Assembly: GCF_019578655.1 (NCBI RefSeq) | Contig: NC_063257.1 | Span: 620,001 to 684,000 of the forward strand | Direction: 5' to 3' | DNA length: 64,000 nucleotides | Source: Ricinus communis | Lineage: Eukaryota; Streptophyta; Magnoliopsida; Malpighiales; Euphorbiaceae | Part shown: positions 24,805 through 36,399 of the stretch, piece after piece | Numbering within the stretch: position 1 is the stretch's first letter | How the letters are laid out: the number at the start of each line of letters is the position of its first letter | The notes under the pieces: model-generated | Databases searched by the model: none | The model's input: the letters and a program-made list of their open reading frames with translations, nothing else | Told to the model about the DNA's origin: nothing | Program-made: the position numbers and the translations under genes

Positions 24805-25231
24805 CGATCTGATATTCCCTTTTTTCTCTTTTTTAAAATCTTTTTTATTTTTTTTTTTCTGTTTTTTGGTTACACGATCTGATCTTCCTTTCAAAAACAA
24901 ACACAAACACAAACACGACGCCACCGTATCATCATCACCACCGTCTCCTCTTTTCTCTAGTAACTTAAGTTTAAGTCCAATACAAGTCCCTCACCGTCAA
25001 TCTAATGTCTCCTTCCTCATTTCCTTGATAATTTTTATTTTCTGAAAAAACAAATTGATTCTTGAATTTCTAACTTAAAAGTTTCTTTCTCTCGTTCTCC
25101 TTCTACTTCCTCTTCTTCACTCATTCCCTCACACAGCAAACCAGACCTCCATTCTCTTTATCAAAACCTCTAGGGTTTTGTTATGATTCAATGGCATTTT
25201 CGTCATTTTGATATATTGTTACTATTTATCA

Positions 25232-28200
25232 ATGACGGCGAGTTCTAGCGGCCTTACTACTCAGCTTCATTTTAAGCTCTCTCGGCTTCACATTTCTCCT
25301 TTGCATTCAACTGTTTATGGATATCACCTCAGGGCCAATAAGAAAAAGTACCGAAGCAGTTGCTGCTGCTGTGATTCTGTTGCTCCGATTCGTAGGACTT
25401 CCGGCTCGGTTAAGAGTGTTGAGAAAAAAGAAGACAGATGTCCTCGCACTCGCAGTGTCCGTGTTCAAGCCACTCCTGCATTGCCTTTTGCTTCTTCTTC
25501 TCAGTACGCCACCGTTTTCTTTAACTTCTAATTTTCCTATTTTCCCTTGTTACTTTTATTGTCCACTAACAGTATGTTGTTATTATATTTTTCTTTCAAA
25601 ATTTGCCTCCACTTTTACTTTCGACGATGCAAATAATTGGAGTTGATAGCTGATGATAAAAATGATTTCTTATAATTTTTATACATGTGAATTTTGAGGA
25701 TCGCTTCTCATCTTTATTTTTTAAAGATGGCACTTGTTAGTTTTGAATTTGCCATGTACACGAAGAACACTACAATTGATCCATGTCAATATCCAATTAT
25801 TATGTCCAATTTAGAGTTAATGAAATTAGTACAGTTTTTATTTTGGACTGAAAACTGCTAGTTGCAAATACATTTCAATGAATAACTGTGTATCATTAGT
25901 TTTGGGGGATTGGGCGAGTTTAGTTTAAAAATTTGACAAACTTTCTTCGATCACTCAAGTAATGGTGCTTTCCCTTATAACTATTGTAGGTCTCGCTTTG
26001 TTTCGAAACAAGAAAAGTTCTTTCCCCGCTGTACCCCAAGAAATTCTGGTCCGCAGTCCCGAGATACTCCACCAAAGAGAGGTAATCTACTATATTATTT
26101 GGCCGCACTAATATCTTCTTTAGGCATATGTTTATCCTGCTGAATTTTTAATGCAATCCTGTCATTCTGCTACTAGCTTAGTAAACGTTCAATATGGTGC
26201 TTAATTACTGATGCTGTGGTCACTGGTGTCCCAAATGCAGATACCGGTATTGCAAATGAGAAGGACTGGGGCATTAACCTGTTGAACGAACATGTTGATG
26301 AATCTGGCACCAATGAGGATGGCAGTACTTGGTACCGGGAAAGTGGAGAAGACCTTGGTGATAATGGGTTCAGATGTAGATGGACAAGGATGGGTGGACG
26401 ATCACATGATGCTACCTCAGAATGGAAAGAAACGGTATAAATTCATTTGGTCATAATATTTTGATGTATTAATGTGGACGTGAAGCAAACTGGAAGGAGT
26501 TTGTGTGTAAAGTTATATGCACCCTTTTAATGGTTAATGAAAGGTAACTTATTGTACATTTAGTGTTTAAGGCAGTCTATGGAATCTGTGACTGAATCTC
26601 CATTGTTGACGAATGTGAATATTACCTCAATTCCAATACTAACTGATATGTGAACTATGGTAATGTCCTATTTTATTTTATGCTTAAATGTTATGATTGA
26701 CCATCTACTTTGGTTACCATTGCTGGACATAATATTGTCCTTACAGTGCCATTTTCTGCACCTATCAGTTTATGATCGCTAGTGGCTTGGAGGAGGTGAA
26801 CTTTAAGTCAATATAGGCGTCCCTTAATGACAGCTTTTTCATATAAGCTTGAAAAACAGTTACGACAAAACAAGAAAATGTATCTTGTTATTAGCTTGTA
26901 GGAGTATCCTGCTGCTAATAGTCAGATGGCATGATTTTCCTTTTCAAACTATGTTACATTGGCATTGGTTTTATAACCCTATTAAGCATTATCCCAGGTA
27001 GATGCATTTAATTGGATTTATTGATCTCCTTGACAGTGGTGGGAGAAAAGTGACTGGACTGGGTACAAAGAGCTAGGTATATTGCTCGCCTTTTTGTTTG
27101 CTTGAAAGAATAAGTATCTTTCTGATACAGTTTTGTTGGAATCTTTATCTCCTTAATTCTATTGAGTACTCATCTTCACTTGAGTTATATCTCATAGGTG
27201 TGGAGAAATCAGGAAGGAATGCTGAGGGGGATTCTTGGTGGGAAACATGGCAAGAGGTGCTACATCAAGACGAATGGAGGTCTCCTCTATCAGTGTTATT
27301 CTATTTCAATATAGTTGAAAGCTTTGCTGTGAATAAATTCCACTTTACCACAGTTTGCACTTTTCATTTGCAAAATCCGGCGGTATTTGTGATTGCAGTA
27401 ATCTGGCGAGAATAGAGAGGAGTGCACAGAAACAAGCAAAATCAGGGACTGAAAATGCCGGATGGTATGAGAAATGGTAAGCTAATAGTAAGTAATATGC
27501 ACAGTGAGACTTATGATTTATTGTGTTAGGTATGCAGTGAAGCGACATATCCACCAATTATATATATATTATCTGTGTATTTTTTGTTATAGGTGGGAGA
27601 AATATGATGCCAAAGGCTGGACTGAGAAGGGGGCACATAAGTATGGCAGATTAAATGAGCAGTCATGGTGGGAGAAGTGGGGAGAGCATTATGATGGAAG
27701 AGGATCTGTTCTGAAATGGTTTTCTCTTTTTTTCTTTATTCATTTTGTTGGATTTGAATCTATTTGAAGCTAGCTTTAGCTATTCTGGATTTTGACATGC
27801 TTCTCTTTGATTGCCTATAAAAAGTAATTCGTTTACAGTGTCCACATAATATCCTGCTTACATAATGAACAATACTCAGCAGTTGAGACTTTTAGAAGCT
27901 AAGCATGGCTAAGTGAGTATAGAAAAGAGCTTTTGATGATTAGGCAAGTTTTCTTGAAACAATGGCAGTGATTGCTAAAAGAACTCATGGTACATGCGGT
28001 ACTTGGGCAACTTAAATTGTCCAAATGTCCAATAGAACTTCGGTTTTACTAGTCTGCTTTGCAATAATGTAGATTGCACCAAATTCTGCTTGTTGCCATT
28101 TTTCTCTATGCTTTTGGAAATTCCTAATTGGAAGAACATTCTCGTAGTTGCATTGAATTTTATTCTTTGCCTCCTCAGGACAGATAAATGGGCGGAGACC

Positions 28201-29804
28201 GAATTGGGAACCAAATGGGGTGACAAATGGGAAGAGAAGTTCTTTGCTGGAATAGGTTCTCGCCAGGGCGAGACATGGCATGTTTCTCCAAGCGGCGAAC
28301 GTAAGTTTAGCCTGTGTTTTATGTTGCTTAATGCTAGTTCTTGTTGAGGATTTCACCTGATTTTACTTTTAACCGTTTTTTCATTTTATTGATTCCATTT
28401 CCTGTTAAATCATGGTAAGATTTGTTTCAAGAATTTCTTGTTAGGGTGATGCAATTCTTTACACGTGCTTTGTCTTTTATTCCCTTTGGTGCTCAAAACA
28501 CATGGAGACCAACAGCAGTTTCTAATTGTATTTGAAATGTATTTCCATGGTATTACGGTTAGGTGCTAAACCAATGTCTTGGACCAAACTTTACAATGGA
28601 ATAATATTCAACATTTGATTATGCTTTTTGGAGCTTCTAACTGTTTAATTTAAATCAGCCAAAGAATGCAATGGAGAGAGAGTCTTATAGTAACTCTGCT
28701 GATTATGCTGGTTTGCTGTTGGTTACCTTCATCCATTTTAGGAAGAACTATTGGTTAAGTCATGCAAGATGGGATGTCTTGAGAAACTTGTGCTGTTTTC
28801 TGTCAAATTTTAAAATTTTATTTTACTTTCTTCGGTTAATGCGTTTTGTTGGAGTTGTAATGTTATTTGCGAGGTCAGTGGTAGGGAAGATCTAACTTGT
28901 ATGGTTAGTTATTGACAGTCAAACTTCAGTGGTTCTTCCTACAGTTGTTAATATTCCACTAACTGCAGCTTTAGAATTAATTTTCAGACTTTGGGCTTTT
29001 TAATGTGAATGTGATGGATGGTCCTGTTTGTTACTGGTATACTCTTGTTAAAGTAAATGAGACTTGGCTCGAAGATTGTCAATTTTTTTTTTAATACAAA
29101 TGAATTATATAGATGTTTTTACTTGGTCTTCAGTTGATTGAAATGTTCATATTTGGTTTATGCAATAGAACCTTTAATTTATCTGGTTTCTTTTATGTAC
29201 TAAAGCCTTTAATTTATCTTGTTTCTAGGTTGGTCAAGGACATGGGGAGAGGAACATTTTGGAAATGGGTATGGACGTCATATTATCAGCTCAGTTTACT
29301 GTATAAAAAATTTTCTTGATCTGGATCCATTTAAAGAAACTGTATTCCATTTTCACTACAAATGTTAGGAAAAAAATTGGTGTAGCATTGTAGACATGTT
29401 TATAAACTATTCTTTCTCTATTCCAGGAAAGTCCACAAATATGGGAAGAGCACAACAGGTGAAAGCTGGGATATTGTTGTGGATGAAGAAACCTGTTATG
29501 AGTAAGAATATAGTTCTTTTAGTCGCTAAAATTGCCTATAATGGCTACTCAAAAGTATGAACTGGGATTTAGTAAAATTGTCAAAAGTGGCAATTTATTT
29601 TTTCACTTAAAACTTGACATATTCTACATTTCCTGAAGGGCTGAACCTCATTATGGATGGGCGGATGTTGTGGGCGATTCCACTCAGTTACTGTCAATTA
29701 AACCGCGGGATAGACCACCAGGAGTGTACCCAAATCTGGAATTTGTGCCATCTCCGCCACCTTCAAGTGATGAGGACTCGACTGAGTCGCCTTCTTCACA
29801 ATGA
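25232..29804 (+). CDS. ESV1: EARLY STARVATION 1, plastid starch-binding protein
   Basis: ESV1 binds starch glucans in the chloroplast and affects how glucan chains pack, so that starch is degraded at the right rate at night. Eleven exons join in frame: 25232-25503, 25990-26081, 26241-26434, 27037-27076, 27198-27279, 27399-27476, 27593-27718, 28179-28300, 29229-29268, 29427-29501 and 29639-29804, giving about 428 residues, close to the Arabidopsis length. The start MTASSSGLTTQLHFKLSRLH was chosen because the Ser/Thr/Arg-rich first 60-90 residues look like a transit peptide; an ATG eight codons upstream (25208) is also open. The family's Trp-rich region follows from about residue 125, with recurring aromatic/charged units: WGINLLNEHVDESG, GYKELGVEKSGRNAEGDSWW, WYEKWWEKYDAKGWTEKGAH, WADVVGDSTQLLSIKPR. 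The tail is a proline/acidic segment ending ESPSSQ. LESV is longer and has a different N-terminus, so ESV1 is preferred. Confidence 0.93.
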
Positions 29805-31450
29805 AGAGCTGATTTATGTGGCTCTATATTTTGTCGTGTAGGTGGTTTTTCTATCAAAATGTTATATCTTAATTTAAGAACTCTTAGTGTGAGATACTTT
29901 CTATTTGTTCATTCTTTGGATGGTAAAATGCATCCATTTTCAGGTTATGGTAAGTAGTGGACGTTACCACAGATTCTTATTAACGACGTTGCTGCCGATG
30001 TTATGTAGGCTTTTTATTTTTACTTCTTTTGTTTATGTATTTAATTTTTTCCTCTTCAATCAAATATTTATTTTGTCTTTTAGAATTCGTTTGTTACAAG
30101 AAGTTCTTTTTTTCTTTTCTTTCTTGTCGCTGGTTCTAATTTATTAATGCCCGAACTTTTTCCTTTTGTCTTAGTCGTTGCCCAAACTTGGAAGTCGTCT
30201 TTAACTTGAAATTCCCTTTTGTTTTGAAAAGTTTTCTTTTCTCCCTTTAGGCTGACAGCGGAACTCTAGTTTTTACCATACAAATGCCCGTCTGAATTTG
30301 CTGTGGAATTTGACTTCTCCGCTCCGCCCAAGTGTTCAATTGAGGTGTTGTATTCGCTATAAGTTAATGCAGTCTCGCTTTTTAAATTGACCGAAGATGC
30401 TTTATTATATTTATTTGGTATATAGTGTTTAATAATAAAGATATTATGTACCTCTTTTCTTTTCTTTTTTTGGATACTAAATGTAAAATACACAATTTAA
30501 CTTTTTTTATTTCTTTTAAAACTATATATTGACGATTAAAAAATAAATATATATTAGAACAAGGAAATAAAAGGTGTATAAAAATAGAACGGATGAAAAC
30601 TATTTTTAATATTTATATTAATTACTAAATATTAACTTACGAATACCTATTATATTAGAGTGCAGTCAATTTCATAAAATTCTAACAGAAGTTAATTAGT
30701 GAAGTATTAATTTAGAGAAGGGAACGGTTAATTGAACGCATAAATACTGCAGTTAATGATGTCCTCGGCTGACTTTTGGCTCTGCCACTTACATTATTTC
30801 ATAAGACACAGAGAAAATAAAATGTACCAATTGTTTTCAGTAACCCCACATGACCTCATACCCGAGTTGGTGTTGGGGGGTCGTACTACGTACAATACTC
30901 CTTTTATAGAAAATAAATATATTAGTATCTTTTATTTAAGGAAATTCAATTGCCGTTTTCAAATTTATCGTGCTAAAAACGACTTTTCAATATAAAAGAA
31001 AAAAAAAAATCCAACGGACTCATCTTTCAGCACGACAACAAATAATATCTTATAAGCCATTTTTTTCAATATTAATGTAGTATTTAATATTTTTATAAAA
31101 TTATTTTTTCATTTATTTTAAAATAAAAAAAAAAAGTAAAATAGTTGGTAAATCGGCTAATAGCAACATACATACATGATGCCAACGTAAAGACGAAGCA
31201 TTTAAATAGTCTCTTAAATACCAAAAGAATAAACATAATAAGGATAATCATCACGCCAAAGTTCCTTCTCATATCACAACCAACAAAAGCCACTGCTCCT
31301 TTCCTCATCTCTCCTAAACCCTTCCCTCCTCCTCCCCCAACACAAAAATTTCTTCTTAATTCTACTGGTTTTCTACATGGATATTATCCAAAACACAGAT
31401 TTATTCAAAAACAAGACCAAAAGGACAGCACTAACCTAAAAGAAACAGCC
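29805..31450. other. ESV1 3' UTR and spacer before the DUF7796-like gene
   Basis: 29805-30300 probably includes ESV1 3' UTR. The rest is AT-rich. No TATA box could be placed confidently for the next gene. The frame of that gene stays open upstream to 31145, but this looks like leader sequence. Confidence 0.45.
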
Positions 31451-33275
31451 ATGTTTATCACTAGATGGTTCTCGGATCTCGATTGGAGATTTCTCTTATT
31501 AATCGCTCCTCCTCTCTCTTTTTTAATTTTTATATCTGTTTCCTCTACGCCCATCAGTCCTTTCTCCTCTTTCCCTCCTCTCGCTTCCTTTTTCTTCAAC
31601 AGAACCACCGCAGCCTCACTGCCCCTGAATCGGACCGAACTGCTTCCAATTAGGTCGTGGAAAGATGAGTTGGACCGGTCCAGAATAGCGGTTTGTTTGG
31701 TAGGTGGAGCCAGGAGATTCGAGCTAACAGGTCCGTCGATTGTGGATAATATTCTCAATGTCTATCCAAACTCAGACCTGTTCTTGCACAGTCCGTTAGA
31801 CCAAAATTCATTCAAGTTCTCATTATTGAAGATCGCTTCAAGACTTGCTTCTGTTCGAATCTTTCAGCCCAAACCCATGCCCGAAACAGAGTCCCAGGTC
31901 CGAGTTCTGACCGCCGCTAATTCACCAAATGGCATCCAGGTAATCTTATTTTCTAAGAATTGCATAAGCCAATTTTATTTTCACCAAATGGATGAATTCT
32001 CATTGTTGATTTTTGGCTGTTTTTATTTGTATTTCTGTTGAAAACAAGAGATACAACAATTATAATTTTTCAAGAGCTGTAAACCTCGAAATTGGGTTTT
32101 GTTTGGTTTCATTTATCAGTTCCGAATGACCTGCACAATAAAGATGTATACAAGTAGAAGTTAATTTTGTATAATTGTCTAATTAAAGCTAATTTTTGTC
32201 AGTGAAGTACTATCCAAGGCCTTATAATTCTGTAATCCCAAAAATTGGCTTATGCATAAGTACAGTAACTTTCTACTTGATTGATGCAGTTTTCTATATA
32301 AAAAGAAAAAGAAAAAAAAAAGATTGATGCAGTTTTTATCTATTCATAGGATTTTTTTTCTTATTCTCTTAAAAACAAAATAATGAATCTGATCATTGAT
32401 CCCACTTTCTTCTCGACCATTTTAATGCATCTAAATGAAAGGGGTCCCGTAGATGTTTTTTCTTTATTGTGCCTTAAAGATTTAATGTGGTAATGCAGGG
32501 GCTATTGCAGTACTTTAATCTAGTAGAAGGATGTCTGACAATGATAGAGGAGTACCAAACGCAAAACAACTTCACATACGACTGGATAGTCCGTACCCGT
32601 GTTGACGGATACTGGAATGCCCCACTTGACCCTGATAACTTCATTCCGGGTCAGTATTTGGTCCCACCGGGCTCCACTTACGGCGGGCTAAACGACCGTC
32701 TTGGTATCGGCGATTTCAATGTCTCAATAATAGCACTCTCACGTCTTTCTCTCATCCCAAAACTCGACTCGGCCGGGTTTCGGCTGCTAAATTCTGAAAC
32801 ATCATTCAAAGCCCAACTCACTACTCACGGTGTACCTTTTGTAACTAAACGTCTCCCGTTTTGCATTGTCTCGGACCGTAAGTACGGGTTCCCGCCAAAC
32901 CGGTTTGGTGTGCCGGTTGCGGCACTGGCTAGTCCTGGTCCGCTAAGTGGAGCGAAGTGTAGACCGTGCACGCCAGTGTGCAAAGGAAGCTGCGTCGGAG
33001 TTATAATGCAATGGCTTGATAAAGGGTGGAGTTGGACTAACTGGGAGAATGGGACACTTCAACTGTGTGATGCTCACGAAGATTGGGAAAATGGGTGGGA
33101 GATACTTTTTGATAAAGTTGCTGGGAAGCAACGCGCCGCCGCGAGGAAGCGTGTTTGGGGTTTGAAGTTGAAGCAATGTGTGGATGATTTTAGTGACATG
33201 AAGAGGCGGGCTGGGAAGTGGGACAGTCCTCCGGTGGAAGACATGTGTAGGCTCGGCGTTGGGGAGAAGAATTAA
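31451..33275 (+). CDS. Plant-specific DUF7796-like type II membrane protein (putative glycosyltransferase-like)
   Basis: Two exons, 31451-31939 and 32499-33275, join in frame at a GT-AG intron and encode about 421 residues. The start [14 protein letters not shown] was chosen because it puts one hydrophobic segment (about residues 13-32, [18 protein letters not shown]) near the N-terminus, as in a type II signal anchor. A Ser/Pro/Phe-rich stem follows. The conserved part contains [62 protein letters not shown] and a cysteine cluster [12 protein letters not shown]. The RVDGYW and D-rich strands resemble Golgi glycosyltransferases, but no activity is established for this family and I do not assign one. 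Two N-glycosylation sequons (NRT, NFT) lie on the presumed lumenal side. Both exons are intact. Confidence 0.8.
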
Positions 33276-34440
33276 TATAATAATATAAAGTTTTTGTTTA
33301 GCTAGTTTTAGGTTGTTAGGGAGGTGATTGTAAAAAGATGAAAAGATGAAGGAGTACTTTTAGATTTTCTTTTTTAGATCGGACTGAATAGTATTCTTGT
33401 AGATTTTTATGTTTTAAATTTGTTACAGAAAATTTTTGAAGTTTGGGTATCGACCTGTCCTTTTCTTTGATTGTTGGGAAGATTCAAAAGTAGTTGGCCA
33501 GGAAAGTCTGTTCAAAAAAATAAAAAAGAAGATTAGAAGAAAGTTGGGTACTATTTTATTTGTTTATTTTAGGCGACGGATTCAATTCAAATTCCCTTGG
33601 GAAACAGAAATGGTGACAGTCGTGAGATTTTTCTTATTTTCTTTTTGGTACGAAGGGATTTTTATTTTTCACTTTTAGATAATATTATATTATTTATTTC
33701 AAAATATTAAAAAATATTTCTAAGAAATGTAATTTTAAAAAGAAATTAAATAAAATTTATTAGAAAGCATATAAACTTGTTGAATAAGGTGATATTGGAA
33801 ATGCCTAGAAACATACTAGAGATTAGTTGTGAGAATAAATTAAGGTGATTTAAATGAATGGTTGTTTGACTATTTGGGGATCATTCATGGCCGTTGGGAT
33901 TTGAACAATATTGATGATCACATTCACTAATGCCTTCTTTTGCCACCTTGCATTCGCACTTCCTCACCTAATCTCTCCTTTTCCACCACCTCTAATTTCT
34001 ACCACTTATTATTATTATTTATTTTATTTTTATTATTATTATGCCCCTTTAAGCTTTAAACATGCAGCAAATGGCATGGCCCATTATTTTTTCGTCAATA
34101 ATTTTTGTTTATATGGTTGCTTCTATATTTATACAGTTTAACTTTTTTTATACTATCATTTGTCTTTTGTCTTTATCTTTTTTTTTTTTTACATTATTAT
34201 TTATTTTGTTGGCTAAAACTTCTTATTTTGTGCTTTTTTTTTTCAGTGTTCTTTTTTCTTCTTCTTTCTTTTGGTTTCTTTATTTTTTAAATTTAAATCT
34301 TATCATTTTTATCTTTTTCTTATTTTAAATTTAGATTTTTTATAATCTGTGCATAAATTAAAAAATTATGATTGGGTTAGCTTTGCTATTGAATTCAAGT
34401 AGTCATATTTTTAAAAATTTGATTATTTAGCTCTGTTGAT
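33276..34440. other. 3' UTR and T-rich spacer
   Basis: 33276-33690 is likely 3' UTR. 33990-34350 is strongly T-rich on the plus strand, with TTA and TTTTC runs. Open frames there are low-complexity Phe/Leu/Ser strings and are not called as genes. Confidence 0.5.
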
Positions 34441-34647
34441 ACCAAAATGGCTAAGATGAAAGTCATTAGTAAAGTAACAAAAGTTATATCTAAAGAGAAA
34501 AATAATGTGGATGAAGAAGCTATGAAGAAATTGATTAAAAAGAAGGCGCATGCAACTGAGGATTCTCATAAATCTTTAAAAATTGATAAAATATTAGTGA
34601 TGATTTTCCATTAAGGCGTTTGAAATGGAGAAAAATAGTGACAAAAG
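34441..34647 (+). pseudogene. Lysine-rich coding remnant, 5' part, interrupted by the copia element
   Basis: After a possible acceptor (TTATTTAG, ending near 34430) the plus strand reads a lysine-rich peptide that includes MAKMKVISKVTKVISKEK, about 55 codons to a stop near 34614. Shifting one frame near 34600 restores an open frame, FPLRRLKWRKIVTK, which runs up to the copia left end. The same frame resumes after the element (38131-38200), so the two sides were one stretch before insertion. I do not recognise the family. It may be a fragment of an older transposon or a decayed host gene. Confidence 0.45.
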
Positions 34648-34900
34648 TGTTGGGTTAGACTTGGTCTTCTTTAGTTGTTAAGTTGTAGAAATAAACTCCT
34701 ATATTTTAGGAGATATTTAGCATAGACTAGTTCAAATTAGTTTTGATTGTGTATGTAACAAACTCCACGTTTGTTGTAGTGGAGATCTTGCTTTCAGTAA
34801 TCTCATCTTTGTAAGGATATTTAATGGCCAAAGCTTGCATAATAAAATCAACAAAGTGATTCATACTTCTGTAAGTGTGTGTTATAGATTGAGTGCAACA
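34648..34900 (+). repeat. Left LTR of the copia element
   Basis: 253 bp, starting TGTTGG and ending CAACA. It has the short 5'-TG...CA-3' ends of LTRs and pairs with 37879-38130. A TATA-like TATTTAATGG and AATAAA-like signals lie inside the LTR, but their exact roles were not assigned. Confidence 0.93.
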
Positions 34901-34904
34901 AATC

Positions 34905-34916
34905 TGGTATCAGAGC
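34905..34916 (+). promoter_or_regulatory. Copia primer binding site (initiator tRNA-Met type)
   Basis: TGGTATCAGAGC lies four bases after the left LTR. It is the standard plant copia primer binding site complementary to the 3' end of initiator methionine tRNA, from which minus-strand DNA synthesis starts. Confidence 0.9.
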
Positions 34917-34960
34917 CTAGCCTGTGTGTGAGGAAAAACACGAGTGGGAATCAGCACAAG

Positions 34961-35400
34961 ATGGCTGAGAACAACAACTTTACGCAACCAAGCATCCCCA
35001 AGTTTGACGGGGATTATGATCACTAAAGCCTGATCATGGAGAACCTTCTCAGGTCAAAGGAGTATTGGAGCATGGTGCAAGCTAGTTTTACTGAACCAAC
35101 GAATGAAGAAACTCTATCTGCAGTTTAAAAGGAAGAATGTCAATGAAGCTAGGCTAAAAGATCTAAAGGCCAAGAACTATTTGTTTAATTCAATTGACAA
35201 GACCATCTTGAAGACCATCACTCAAAAGGAGACATCCAAACATCTACGCAAGGGTGCAACGAGCACAGCTACAGACATTGCGTAGAGACTTCGAGCTACT
35301 GGACGTGCAGCATGGTGAGTCAGTCACAGACTATTCCGAACCAGCTGCTTAGTAGGCAAGCAACATCGAGAAACCATTCCAAAGAAAAGTTCATGGCGTG
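34961..35400 (+). pseudogene. Copia gag remnant (truncated and broken)
   Basis: The gag start MAENNNFTQPSIPKFDGDYD is followed by a stop at 35024-35026. Further gag-like segments appear in shifted frames up to about 35400 (for example LKDLKAKNYLFNSIDKTILK near 35155-35215, of the UBN2/DUF4219 type). The sequence then jumps to the integrase region. No CCHC zinc knuckle and no protease DTG-type motif is visible, so the second half of gag, the protease and the GAG-pre-integrase segment are deleted. Confidence 0.8.
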
Positions 35401-35411
35401 CTTCAAGAAAA

Positions 35412-36209
35412 TTGCAGCTGGTACATTCAAACCTCTGTGGACCAATTACTCCCTCCTCAAATAACGACAAAAGATATATGATGACTCTCATTGATGACTA
35501 TAGCAGGAAGGTATGGATTTATTTTTTAAAAGATAAAACTGAAGCTTTTACATTCTTTAAACAATATAAGAGTCAAGTCAAAAAGGAGAGTGGATTAATG
35601 TTGTACTGCCTATGGACTGATAGAGGAAGAGAATTTACCTCGAATGAATTTAATCTTTTTTGTAAGGAGACAGGTATAACAAGGCAACTTACAGCAGCCT
35701 ATACGCCACAACAGAACGGGGTAGCAGAGCGCAAAAATCAAACGATGGTTCGATGTATTCTGAATGACAAAGGAGTGCCAAAAAGGTTTTGGCCTGAGGC
35801 TGCTAAATGGGCAACACATATGCTAAACAGGAGTCCAACATCCGTGATGAATGAGAGAACACCAGAAGAAGTATGGAGTGATGTGAAGCCAGATGTAGAC
35901 TACTTTCGAGTCTTCGGATGCTTAGCCCACATGCATGTTCCAGACCAAAGGAGGAAAAAGCTAGATGATAAGAGCTTATGTTGTGTGCTGTTTGGGGTTA
36001 GTAATGAGTCGAAGGCATATCGACTATATAACCCAGTAACACAAAAGATAATAATCAGTCGGGATGTGATTTTCGAGGAAGATGAAGGCTGGAATTGGGA
36101 GAAGGATGCAAGCCGAACAGAAGAAGAAAAAATAATCTGGGCATGTTGTGATAATAAAGCAGAGCATGAAGAATCTGAAGTGAATGAAGGAGAAAATTCA
36201 TCATCATAA
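35412..36209 (+). pseudogene. Copia integrase region
   Basis: This 265-codon open stretch carries the integrase core. The catalytic triad candidates are the Asp in TLIDDYSRK, the Asp in WTDRGREF and the Glu in NGVAERKN. The copia-typical VFGCLAHMHVP and SKAYRLYNP stretches follow. It starts without an initiator context because the upstream protease part is gone; in an intact element it would be part of a gag-pol polyprotein. Confidence 0.88.
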
Positions 36210-36399
36210 TCGAAAGAAGCAGAGAGAGGTGCAAGAGTTAGAAGACCACCTGCTTACCTGCAAGAGTATACCTGATGAGGAAGAGGCTAATAACTTTGTG
36301 ATGTTTGCAGCCTTAGAGATCCTACTTCATTCGACCAAGCTGTGGTGGAAGAGAAGTGAAGGAAAGCGATGGAAATTGAGCTGCAAACCATAGAGAAAA

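Larger units (their letters stand above)
22755..25231. other. EIPR1 3' UTR, AT-rich spacer and ESV1 promoter/5' UTR
   Basis: The first 450 bases or so are probably 3' UTR. A 101-codon minus-strand ORF (23481-23786) is listed separately. 24000-24660 is AT-rich with nothing recognisable. From 24670 onward come G-boxes, a CT run and the probable ESV1 5' UTR. Confidence 0.5.

Noticed and set aside
31093..31758. Minus-strand open frames across the start of the DUF7796-like gene
   Set aside because: They run opposite the first exon of a recognisable gene and have no features of their own.
33911..34328. Open frames rich in Phe, Leu and Tyr
   Set aside because: They come from long T-rich and TTA-repeat DNA. 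Composition is low-complexity and three frames are open at once, which is typical of simple sequence and not of a gene.
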